6,423 nucleotides of DNA from Candidatus Omnitrophota bacterium (GTDB taxonomy: Bacteria; Ratteibacteria; UBA8468; B48-G9; JAFGKM01), in the NCBI GenBank assembly GCA_023819545.1, contig JAMWCA010000070.1, positions 1 to 6,423 on the forward strand, in the 5' to 3' direction. A program made the translations under genes and the position numbers. Below, one piece after another: positions 1 to 6,056 of this stretch (within the stretch, counting starts at the first letter, position 1; each line of letters opens with the position of its first letter). The notes under the pieces were generated by a model. It was not told the origin of the DNA. It did no database searches and saw only the letters and a program-made list of their open reading frames with translations.

Positions 1-1
1 G

Positions 2-1495
2 TTAAAAGATACAGAATACATTAATTTAAGATTGGAAAATGGACTTCCTTTACTTCCAGAAATTTATGATGGTTACTTGATAGGTTGTTCAGAAGATAAA
101 GTTTATAATATGTTTTTAAAATATAATACTGGAAAGCAGAAACAAAAAGGATATTATTATGCACAAATAAGAGTTCCGTTAGGTGAAGTTAATGCTCAAC
201 AACTTATAAATTTATCAGAAATTGGCTCTGAAATTCCCTATGTAATTTTTAGAACTACACAAAGACAAAATATTGTTGTTTCAAACATACCTTATAACAA
301 AATGTTTTATGTTTATGAAAAAATAAAATCAATATTTAATGATTTTCTTTATCCTGAGACAGTTTTAGATGTTGTTTCTTGTAAAGCAGCAACTACTTGT
401 AATTTAGGAATATGTAATGCTATAGATATGGCAAAAGAAATAGTAAAAGAATTAGGTTCAAAAATAGATTTAGATACAATTGATAAACTTAAAAATATAA
501 AGATAAACATAAATGGTTGTCCGAATGCTTGTGGTCAACATCCAATAGGAACAATTTCCTTTTCAGGTTTAGCAAGAAAAGTATATAATAGAACAGTTCC
601 TTTTTACAAAATATATATTGGTGGGAAAATAGATGCTGAAAATACAAAACTTGCAGAAGAAATAGGAGTTGTTCCAGCTAGAGTTGTTCCTGAATTAATA
701 TTAGAATTTTTATTAAATTTCAAGTGTGACTTTGAAATTTTAAGACAACTTATTAAAAAATATTCTTATGTTCCACCATATGAAGAAGATAAAAGTTATT
801 ATTTTGATTGGGGTAAAGATACAGAATTTTCTTTAGAAGGACTTTCTCAAGGTGAGTGTGGTGCAGGAGTTCTTGATATGATTGAGTCAGATATAGAATC
901 AGCAAGACAATCATTGATTAAAGCAAAAGATAAAAATTTTGATATAAGTGAAATTAAAAATGCTTTAGTTTATGTTGCCAGAGCATTACTGATTGTTAAA
1001 GGTGTTGACCCTAAAGATGAAAAACATGCAATTTTATCGTTTGTTGAAAAATTTGTTAAAACAGGTATTTGTGAGATAAGGTTTGAAAATATAATTGAGT
1101 TTTACGATAATTTAGTTTTAGGGAAAATTCAAAAAGAGGATGCATACAAATTTACTACAGAATTTTACAATGAAATTAAAAATATTTATTCTTCAATGGA
1201 TAGTAACTTTAATTTTCCAACAAAAATAGTTGAACAACAAGAAAAGAAAACAACCTTATCTGATCAAACATCAATTACTATTTATGATTTGAGGAATACT
1301 CCTTGCCCTATAAATTATGTTAAAGTAAAATTGAAACTTGAAGAATTGAAAATAGGTGATATTCTTGAAGTTTATCTTGATGATGGAGAACCAATTAAAA
1401 ATGTTCCGCAAAGTTTGAAAAATGATGGTCAAGAAATAATTAATATTGAAAAAGTGGATAATTTTTATAAAGTATTCGTAAAAAAGAAAGTTTAA
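2..1495 (+). CDS. Nitrite/sulfite reductase (siroheme, [4Fe-4S]) fused to a TusA-like domain, 5'-truncated by the window
   Basis: The frame is open from base 2, so the true start lies upstream; the TTG at 32 is only the first in-window start-like codon, and residues are numbered from it. Residues about 43-100 form a ferredoxin-like half-domain with RVPLG and RTTQRQNI. The cluster/siroheme ligands follow as C117-x5-C123 and C163-x3-C167, the latter in NGCPNACGQHPIG. In this family these cysteines lie in the second of two pseudo-repeats, so roughly the first half of the reductase is missing here. Residues about 265-390 are a helical linker starting with GECGAG whose role I do not know. Residues about 415-487 are TusA/SirA-like, with DLRNTPCPI and the candidate persulfide cysteine C425. 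The family carries out six-electron reduction of sulfite or nitrite in the cytoplasm. The TusA fusion favours sulfite and sulfur transfer (inference). A separate promoter follows, so it is probably not co-transcribed with the copper genes. Confidence 0.9.
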   Translation, partial: LKDTEYINLRLENGLPLLPEIYDGYLIGCSEDKVYNMFLKYNTGKQKQKGYYYAQIRVPLGEVNAQQLINLSEIGSEIPYVIFRTTQRQNIVVSNIPYNKMFYVYEKIKSIFNDFLYPETVLDVVSCKAATTCNLGICNAIDMAKEIVKELGSKIDLDTIDKLKNIKININGCPNACGQHPIGTISFSGLARKVYNRTVPFYKIYIGGKIDAENTKLAEEIGVVPARVVPELILEFLLNFKCDFEILRQLIKKYSYVPPYEEDKSYYFDWGKDTEFSLEGLSQGECGAGVLDMIESDIESARQSLIKAKDKNFDISEIKNALVYVARALLIVKGVDPKDEKHAILSFVEKFVKTGICEIRFENIIEFYDNLVLGKIQKEDAYKFTTEFYNEIKNIYSSMDSNFNFPTKIVEQQEKKTTLSDQTSITIYDLRNTPCPINYVKVKLKLEELKIGDILEVYLDDGEPIKNVPQSLKNDGQEIINIEKVDNFYKVFVKKKV

Positions 1496-1525
1496 AAATA
1501 ATAACTTTAACAAAGAAAAATTTAC

Positions 1526-1553
1526 TTGACAAAAATATTAAATAAGGTATTAT
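1526..1553 (+). promoter_or_regulatory. Sigma-70-like promoter of the csoR-led efflux operon
   Basis: A perfect -35 hexamer TTGACA lies at 1526-1531. After a 16-bp spacer comes a -10-like TATTAT at 1548-1553; TATATA at 1551-1556 is an alternative with 19-bp spacing. This is the only sizeable non-coding gap in the window. Transcription would begin near 1560, just before the ribosome-binding site AGGAG at 1563-1567 and the ATG at 1577, giving a very short leader. The -10 region abuts the dyad at 1553-1576, as expected for a promoter blocked by its own repressor. Confidence 0.7.
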
Positions 1554-1576
1554 ATACTATACAGGAGTAGAGTATA
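1553..1576. promoter_or_regulatory. Candidate operator: 24-bp imperfect palindrome upstream of csoR
   Basis: Arms TATACTATAC (1553-1562) and GTAGAGTATA (1567-1576) are inverted repeats matching at 9 of 10 positions around a central AGGA. The dyad spans the end of the -10 element, the predicted start site and the Shine-Dalgarno, and it ends one base before the csoR start codon. CsoR/RcnR/FrmR-family repressors are known to bind promoter dyads that often have a G/C tract in the middle. Here the centre is short and A/G-rich, so assigning it to this CsoR is inference from position and symmetry. Confidence 0.6.
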
Positions 1577-1855
1577 ATGATTGATAAAGAGATGATTAAA
1601 AAGTTGTTGCCAAGAGTTAAGAAAATAGAAGGGCAGGTTAGGGGTTTGGGAAGGATGATTGAAAAAAGGGAATATTGTGTTGATATTTTACAACAAATTT
1701 TTGCAATTAAGGGTGCATTAAAAAGTATTGGATTAATTATTCTTGAAAATCATATAAATACATGCGTAAAACAAGCGATAGTTTCTAAAGACCAAAAAAA
1801 GGTAAAAGAAAAAATTGAAGAACTATTGGAGATTTATGAAAAATTTTCTGAATGA
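1577..1855 (+). CDS. csoR: CsoR-type Cu(I)-sensing transcriptional repressor (DUF156/CsoR-RcnR family)
   Basis: This 92-residue protein is the usual length for the family. It is all-helical, with the N-terminal LLPRVKKIEGQVRGLGRMI segment typical of CsoR/RcnR/FrmR/CstR proteins. The ligand set is Cys34, His59 and Cys63. The spacing (25 and 4) equals that of C36/H61/C65 in Mycobacterium tuberculosis CsoR, and Tyr33 corresponds to its second-shell Tyr35. His59 argues against the persulfide sensor CstR, and Cys63 argues against RcnR and FrmR. Known members repress as DNA-bound tetramers and release DNA when Cu(I) binds. The start is supported by AGGAG at 1563-1567. It is the first gene of the operon and probably autoregulates through the adjoining dyad. 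Its stop overlaps an in-frame ATG that I do not use as the next gene's start. Confidence 0.93.
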   Translation: MIDKEMIKKLLPRVKKIEGQVRGLGRMIEKREYCVDILQQIFAIKGALKSIGLIILENHINTCVKQAIVSKDQKKVKEKIEELLEIYEKFSE

Positions 1856-1865
1856 AAGGAGGTGA
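1856..1865 (+). promoter_or_regulatory. Strong ribosome-binding site that sets the YHS-protein start
   Basis: AAGGAGGTGA is a near-full complement of the 16S 3' end and sits 4 bases before ATG 1870. It lies downstream of the in-frame ATG at 1852, so 1870 is the better start. From 1870 the product also begins directly with MKKIVIL, a clean signal-peptide n-region. Confidence 0.85.
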
Positions 1866-1869
1866 AAGC

Positions 1870-2169
1870 ATGAAAAAAATTGTCATATTAGTGATTGGGA
1901 TAATTTTTTTAGGAAGTTTAGGTGTATTATTTGCTCATCAATGTTGTGAAAAAAAGAAAAGTGAAAAAGACAAAAAGTGTGACTATGCTATTTTAGGTAA
2001 TAAGGTTATCTGTCCAGTAACAGGAGAGAAATTTACTATTACTAAAGATTCAGAACGTGCTGAATACAAAGGCAAAATATATTTCTTTTGTTGTCCAGGT
2101 TGTAAGCCAAAATTTGAAGCAAATCCAGGGAAATATATAGAAAAAATTCCTACTCAACACAAGCATTAA
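1870..2169 (+). CDS. Small secreted or membrane-anchored YHS-domain metal-binding protein
   Basis: This is a 99-residue protein. Residues 1-22 form a signal peptide or N-terminal anchor (MKK, then a hydrophobic run to LFA), so it acts outside the cytoplasm. Residues about 46-91 are a YHS domain with CPVTGEKF (C48), an AEYKGKIYFFC strand region, C74-C75-x2-C78, and the typical ending FEANPGKYI. YHS domains are small cysteine-containing modules found in heavy-metal ATPases and metal-handling proteins. Additional cysteines at 25, 26 and 37 and a His-rich tail (HKH) could add metal ligands. Lying between the copper repressor and the efflux channel, it is probably a periplasmic copper-binding protein or chaperone; that role is inferred. 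The in-frame ATG at 1852 would add six residues and is unlikely. Confidence 0.85.
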   Translation: MKKIVILVIGIIFLGSLGVLFAHQCCEKKKSEKDKKCDYAILGNKVICPVTGEKFTITKDSERAEYKGKIYFFCCPGCKPKFEANPGKYIEKIPTQHKH

Positions 2170-2193
2170 TTGAAAAAAAATTAGAGGTGAAAA

Positions 2194-3573
2194 ATGATAG
2201 TAAGATGCTTCTACTTCAGGGAGAAAAAAGAAAAAATTAAAATGAGGAAATTTTTTGTTTTACCTTTAATTTTTTCTTTATTTTCGGGTTGTTTAATATC
2301 ACCAACTAAAGTAGAAAAAGAAGAGCAAGAAAAATTAACAAGAGTAGAAAATATTTATCGTCCAGAAGAAAAAAAGCCAATATTGCCTGTTTTAAAAGAG
2401 GATTCAGAACTAAAAGATTTTATTCAATATGCCTTACTTAATAATCCTGAAGTAGAAGCATCTTTCTATGATTGGAAGTCAGCAGTTGAAAAAATTTCTG
2501 CAACAAGATATTTACCTTATCCTATCTTAAGTTTAGAAAATGAAATTGTTTCAAATAGTGTTTCTTTAAGTTCAGGACTGATGTTAATGTTGCCGGCAAA
2601 AGATAAAATTACTTTGGCATCTGAAGCAATGTCTTTGGAAGCAAGAAAAAAAAGAAAAATTTTTGAAGAAAAAATTTTAAAAGTTGCTTTTAATGTTAAA
2701 AATTTATCTTACCAGTATTGGGTCTTAAAAGAAAAAATTAAACTTACTGAAAATATTTTAAAAATTCTGAATGAAATAGAAGAATTAATCCTTGCAAGAT
2801 TAAAAGTTGGTAAGGCATCACAATCTGATGTTCTGGCTATTCAAATAGAAGAAGAAAAAATTAGAAATATGCTACTTGATTTAGACGATTACAAAAAAGT
2901 TTTACTTGCTAAATTTGGTGCTATATTGGGCATACCACCTAAAGACAAAATTCCAGAACCACCTGAAAAATTACCTTTTACAGAACAAGATTTTTCTGAA
3001 GAAAAGATATGGGAATTAGTCAAGTTACAAAATCCAAAACTTTCCTTTATGAAGGATGAAATAGAGGAAAGTGAGGTTTTTGTTAAGTTGGCTTATAAAG
3101 AGTATTTACCTGATTTCAGTATCGGTTTAATGAAAAGTTTTTTTTCGGAAATGGCAATGGTTAAACCTATGTTAACATTGTCTGTCCCATGGCGAAAAAA
3201 AATTTCTTCTATGGTTGTTTCTGCTAAAAGTAAAGTGAAAATGACAAAGGCACAATATACTACAGAAGAATTAGACCTTGCTGTAATGCTTGCTGATGGA
3301 CTTTTTCGCTGGAGACAGGCAAATAGAGAGTTTAAACTTTATAAAGAAAATCTTTTGCCAAAAGTAAAATGGATATTAGAATTGAATAAAGTTGGTTATA
3401 TTACAGGTCTTTCCAATTTAGTTGATTTTTTTGTTAGTGAAAGAATGTTTTTAGATTACTCTTTTAATTATCTTTCTGCACAGGCATTTAGAGAAATTGC
3501 TTTAAATGAAGTTTCTATTATAATTGCTGGTATTTTACCAGAAAGAGAAACTCTTTTACAGGAGGCAAGATGA
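2194..3573 (+). CDS. TolC/CusC-family outer-membrane efflux lipoprotein
   Basis: This is a 459-residue outer-membrane factor with two OEP repeats (about residues 73-247 and 272-445). They are rich in long amphipathic helices that in the family build the periplasmic tunnel. Visible landmarks are NNPEVEAS, YLPDFSIG, VPWRKK and YITGLSNLVDFF. The sequence LFSGC places a lipobox cysteine at residue 33, so the mature protein is probably a lipoprotein, as in CusC. The start is ambiguous. GAGGTGA at 2184-2190 favours ATG 2194, but ATG 2242 gives a classic 17-residue lipoprotein signal and lacks a well-spaced Shine-Dalgarno. The stop overlaps the next start in ATGA, implying translational coupling. 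It would form the exit duct for the adaptor and pump encoded downstream. A strict cusC assignment is not possible from sequence alone. Confidence 0.9.
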   Translation: MIVRCFYFREKKEKIKMRKFFVLPLIFSLFSGCLISPTKVEKEEQEKLTRVENIYRPEEKKPILPVLKEDSELKDFIQYALLNNPEVEASFYDWKSAVEKISATRYLPYPILSLENEIVSNSVSLSSGLMLMLPAKDKITLASEAMSLEARKKRKIFEEKILKVAFNVKNLSYQYWVLKEKIKLTENILKILNEIEELILARLKVGKASQSDVLAIQIEEEKIRNMLLDLDDYKKVLLAKFGAILGIPPKDKIPEPPEKLPFTEQDFSEEKIWELVKLQNPKLSFMKDEIEESEVFVKLAYKEYLPDFSIGLMKSFFSEMAMVKPMLTLSVPWRKKISSMVVSAKSKVKMTKAQYTTEELDLAVMLADGLFRWRQANREFKLYKENLLPKVKWILELNKVGYITGLSNLVDFFVSERMFLDYSFNYLSAQAFREIALNEVSIIIAGILPERETLLQEAR

Positions 3574-4013
3574 AAAAGATATATTTTGGTCTAATTATAG
3601 TTGGATTAATAGTACTTGTTTTGACACTATATGATTGTAGTAAGAAAAAACATATGGAAGAATCTGTTTTTGGGTCTAAACCCGAAAGTGCAATTACTGA
3701 ATCCCAAGCGAATTTTTCCGGAAAAATAGTCAACGGTTTTAGGGAAATTGAAATTGAAGCATTCCAGTTTGGTTTTAAACCGGAGAAAATTGTGGTTAAA
3801 AAAGACGAGAAAATACGACTTATCGCAAAAAGTATAGATGTTCTACATGGAATTGCAATAAAAGAATATAATATCAACCAGGAATTACCTCCTAATAAAA
3901 TTAAGATTATTGAATTTACTGCTGATAAGGCAGGTGAATTTCATTTTTATTGTAGCGTTTTCTGTGGGGCAGGCCATGGAAAAATGCATGGAAAGTTAAT
4001 TGTAAAGGAATAA
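3570..4013 (+). CDS. Membrane-anchored CuA-like cupredoxin (cytochrome oxidase subunit II-like copper domain)
   Basis: This is a 147-residue protein. Residues 5-20 are one hydrophobic anchor, and Cys23 (LTLYDC) is a poor lipobox. Residues about 58-147 form a cupredoxin domain. His93 in VLHGIAI is followed by C128-x3-C132-x3-H136-x2-M139 in CSVFCGAGHGKM, which is the binuclear CuA pattern of cytochrome oxidase subunit II and N2O reductase. The usual subunit II Glu between the cysteines is Val here, but that residue contributes only its backbone carbonyl. The single anchor and short length resemble ba3-type subunit II, yet no oxidase subunit I is present in the window. ATG 3570 follows AGGAGG at 3560-3565 and overlaps the preceding stop. 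In this operon it could be an electron carrier, a copper chaperone or a periplasmic copper store; which of these is inference. Confidence 0.88.
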   Translation: MKKIYFGLIIVGLIVLVLTLYDCSKKKHMEESVFGSKPESAITESQANFSGKIVNGFREIEIEAFQFGFKPEKIVVKKDEKIRLIAKSIDVLHGIAIKEYNINQELPPNKIKIIEFTADKAGEFHFYCSVFCGAGHGKMHGKLIVKE

Positions 4014-4017
4014 ACAG

Positions 4018-4788
4018 ATGGAGGCACTCAGAAAAATATTTAGAGCGAATATTAAGAATCAACTGGTTCTGATGTTATCAATTCTTGCCATAATTGGTAT
4101 TTTTCAACAAGGAGTAAAACATTCATTACCTCAGGTATTAATAAGTACCTTCGCTGCCGCAGGACTTGATTGCTTTCTGTCCTATATTAAATACAACAAG
4201 AGATTTTTCCCAACCAGTGCTGTTATTTCTGGACTTATAATATCATTGGTCTTATCGCCGGGTGTAAACTGGTATATCCCTGCCTTTGCCTCCGTGGTTG
4301 CCATAGGGTCAAAGCATATTATCAGAATAAAAGGAAAACATATTTTTAATCCTGCCAATTTAGGTTTACTGGTTTCTATGTTTATTTTTAAAGCGTACCT
4401 TGTCTGGTGGGGAGCAAGTATTCCATTGCTTGTTTTTATTATGGGAGTGTTTATTGTGTATAAAATCAAATGTTTTCATCTAGTTTTAAGTTTCCTTATA
4501 ACACAATACATTTTATTAGGGGCTTATTTTCTTTTGAAAGGATATCCTGTTTGGAATGCTATTTTGGTAGCAAACTTCTTTTTTGTTTTTGTGATGCTGG
4601 TAGAGCCGAAAACTTCTCCAGTAAAAAGAGTTGGAAGAATTGTTTATGGGGTACTTACTGGCATCTTTTCTTCAATCTTTGTTCTAATTATTCCAACTTA
4701 TGACCCTTCGGTGCTGGGCTTAGGTCTGGCAAATTTATTCGTCCCCATTATTAATTATAGTATATCTAAAATAAGTAATAGGAGATAA
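4018..4788 (+). CDS. Stand-alone NqrB/RnfD-like integral membrane protein
   Basis: This 256-residue, strongly hydrophobic protein has about eight likely membrane segments. Family landmarks in order are SAVISGLIISLVLSPG (67-82), the RIKGKHIFNPANLGLLVS block (103-120) and VEPKTSPVKRVGRIVYG (195-211), all resembling the core of NQR2/RnfD proteins. Those proteins are flavin-carrying subunits of Na+-NQR and Rnf electron-transport complexes. No SGAT-like motif around a flavin-accepting threonine is seen between the second and third blocks, and no other Rnf or Nqr subunit is in the window. It is therefore a stand-alone relative of unknown function. AAGGA at 4005-4009 precedes ATG 4018, and only 4 bases separate it from the cupredoxin gene. 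The tight pairing suggests that the two proteins work together, for example in moving electrons to or from copper (inference). Its base composition is locally richer in G+C than the flanking genes. Confidence 0.8.
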   Translation: MEALRKIFRANIKNQLVLMLSILAIIGIFQQGVKHSLPQVLISTFAAAGLDCFLSYIKYNKRFFPTSAVISGLIISLVLSPGVNWYIPAFASVVAIGSKHIIRIKGKHIFNPANLGLLVSMFIFKAYLVWWGASIPLLVFIMGVFIVYKIKCFHLVLSFLITQYILLGAYFLLKGYPVWNAILVANFFFVFVMLVEPKTSPVKRVGRIVYGVLTGIFSSIFVLIIPTYDPSVLGLGLANLFVPIINYSISKISNRR

Positions 4789-4790
4789 TA

Positions 4791-6056
4791 ATGAATATTA
4801 AAAATCTTATTCTTGTAGTAATTTTTCTTTTCATCATCTTTTCACCAAAAAACATCTTCTCACAACATCAGCACATAAGTCCAAAAGGACAAGAAAAACC
4901 ATCTTATATAGAGAAAAAGGTTAAATTCTGGACATGTAGTATGCATCCTCAAATTAAACTACCTAATCCTGGTAAATGTCCTATTTGTTTTATGGACTTA
5001 ATTCCTGTTTATGAAGAGAAAGAAGTAAAAAAAGGACTTCCTATTATTTCATTTACAGAACAAGAGAGGAAATTTGCTGAGATTGAGACATCGACTGTTC
5101 AATATAGAGATTTGATTTTTGAAATAAAATTACTTGGTAAGATTGAATATGATGAAACTAAAATAGCAAATATTTCTGCTTGGATTCCTGGTAGAGTTGA
5201 CAAACTCTATCTGAATTTTGTAGGTGCTTATGTTAAAAAGGGAGAGCCAATTTTTCAAATATATAGTCCTGAATTAATAACTGCTCAACAAGAGTATTTA
5301 ATTGCTTTGAGAAGATACCAATCAGCACTTGAAAGTAAAAATGAGGAAGAAATTTATTCAAGTAAGATAATTAAACAAGCAGTTGAAAAAAAATTGGAAC
5401 TTTTTGGCATTTTACCAGAGCAGATTAAAGAAATAGAAAAAAGAGGTTATGCTACTGATAAGATGGATATTTATGCTCCAATCTCCGGTGTGATAATTGA
5501 AAGAGATGTTTTTGAGGGTAAATATTTTAACACAGGAGATGTATTATTCAAAATTGCTGATTTAAGTAGTTTATGGATAAAACTTGATGTTTATGAAAAA
5601 GATATTCCTTATGTTGGTATTGGTCAGAAAGTTATTTTTATTACAGAATCTTTTCCTAATCAGATTTTTTCAGGTAAAGTAGTTTTTATTGACCCTTTTA
5701 TTAATGAAAAAACAAGAACTTTCAAAGTAAGATTAGAAATTTATAATCCAGAAGGAAAACTTAAGCCAGGAATGTTCGGTCATGCAATCTTAAAGAAAAA
5801 TTTAGGTAAGAAATTGAGTATTCCTGCGACTGCTCCTCTTTTAACTGGTAAAAGAGCAGTAGTATATGTTGAAGTAAAACCAAATGTTTTTGAAGGAAGA
5901 GAAGTTGTTTTAGGTAGAAAAGCAGGAGATTTTTACCCTGTTATTTCTGGATTAAAACTTGGTGAGAAAGTAGTAACAAAAGGGAATTTTAAGATAGATG
6001 CTTCTTTACAAATTCAAGCAAAACCAAGTATGATGAAATTACAGAAAAATGAATAA
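4791..6056 (+). CDS. cusB: CusB-type RND periplasmic adaptor with N-terminal heavy-metal-binding domain
   Basis: This is a 421-residue protein. Residues 1-24 are a signal peptide or anchor. Residues about 46-74 form a heavy-metal-binding domain, WTCSMHPQ followed by PGKCPICFMDLIP, with likely ligands C49, M51, H52, C63, C66 and M68. The usual CPxCGM is CPICFM here. The membrane-fusion-protein core follows: a first lipoyl half (about 130-160), a short helical hairpin (about 160-220), a second lipoyl half (MDIYAPISGVIIERDVFEG, about 225-258), a beta-barrel (about 260-335) and a membrane-proximal domain to the end. CusB-like adaptors join the pump to the outer-membrane channel and pass bound Cu(I)/Ag(I) to the pump. 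AGGAG at 4780-4784 sets the start. The stop overlaps the pump gene by 8 bp. Metal choice (Cu/Ag rather than Co/Zn/Ni) is inferred from the HMBD and the csoR context. Confidence 0.92.
   Translation: MNIKNLILVVIFLFIIFSPKNIFSQHQHISPKGQEKPSYIEKKVKFWTCSMHPQIKLPNPGKCPICFMDLIPVYEEKEVKKGLPIISFTEQERKFAEIETSTVQYRDLIFEIKLLGKIEYDETKIANISAWIPGRVDKLYLNFVGAYVKKGEPIFQIYSPELITAQQEYLIALRRYQSALESKNEEEIYSSKIIKQAVEKKLELFGILPEQIKEIEKRGYATDKMDIYAPISGVIIERDVFEGKYFNTGDVLFKIADLSSLWIKLDVYEKDIPYVGIGQKVIFITESFPNQIFSGKVVFIDPFINEKTRTFKVRLEIYNPEGKLKPGMFGHAILKKNLGKKLSIPATAPLLTGKRAVVYVEVKPNVFEGREVVLGRKAGDFYPVISGLKLGEKVVTKGNFKIDASLQIQAKPSMMKLQKNE

Noticed and set aside
1487..1508. Possible terminator hairpin after the reductase gene (AAAGTT and AACTTT arms)
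   Set aside because: The stem is only 6 bp and mostly A-T, the loop is 10 bases and no T-run follows; it is expected by chance in such AT-rich DNA.
1271..1513. Minus-strand open frame
   Set aside because: It is antisense to the TusA domain, with a low-complexity Phe/Ile/Asn-rich product and no ribosome-binding support; a shadow of the real gene.
1577..1855. CstR (persulfide sensor), RcnR or FrmR identity for the regulator, tempting because a sulfur-metabolism gene lies upstream
   Set aside because: The Cys34-His59-Cys63 set with CsoR spacing fits Cu(I) sensing; CstR lacks this His, and RcnR/FrmR lack the last Cys.
1852..1869. ATG 1852, overlapping the csoR stop, as start of the YHS protein
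   Set aside because: The strong AAGGAGGTGA site lies downstream of it and is correctly spaced for ATG 1870, which also starts a cleaner signal peptide.
3136..3150. T-run in the efflux-channel gene as a frameshift or slippage site
   Set aside because: The reading frame continues intact through the second OEP repeat on both sides; homopolymers are common in this AT-rich sequence.
3518..3877. Minus-strand open frame of 119 codons
   Set aside because: It is antisense to the end of the efflux channel and the cupredoxin, both of which have clear family motifs; no recognisable product.
3570..4013. Genuine cytochrome c oxidase subunit II
   Set aside because: There is only one anchor segment, the Glu of the CuA loop is replaced and no subunit I or III gene is seen; an oxidase beyond the window cannot be excluded but the operon context is metal efflux.
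4182..4703. Two further open frames, one minus (4182-4469) and one plus (4470-4703)
   Set aside because: Both lie fully inside the NqrB/RnfD-like gene in other frames, and neither product resembles a known family.
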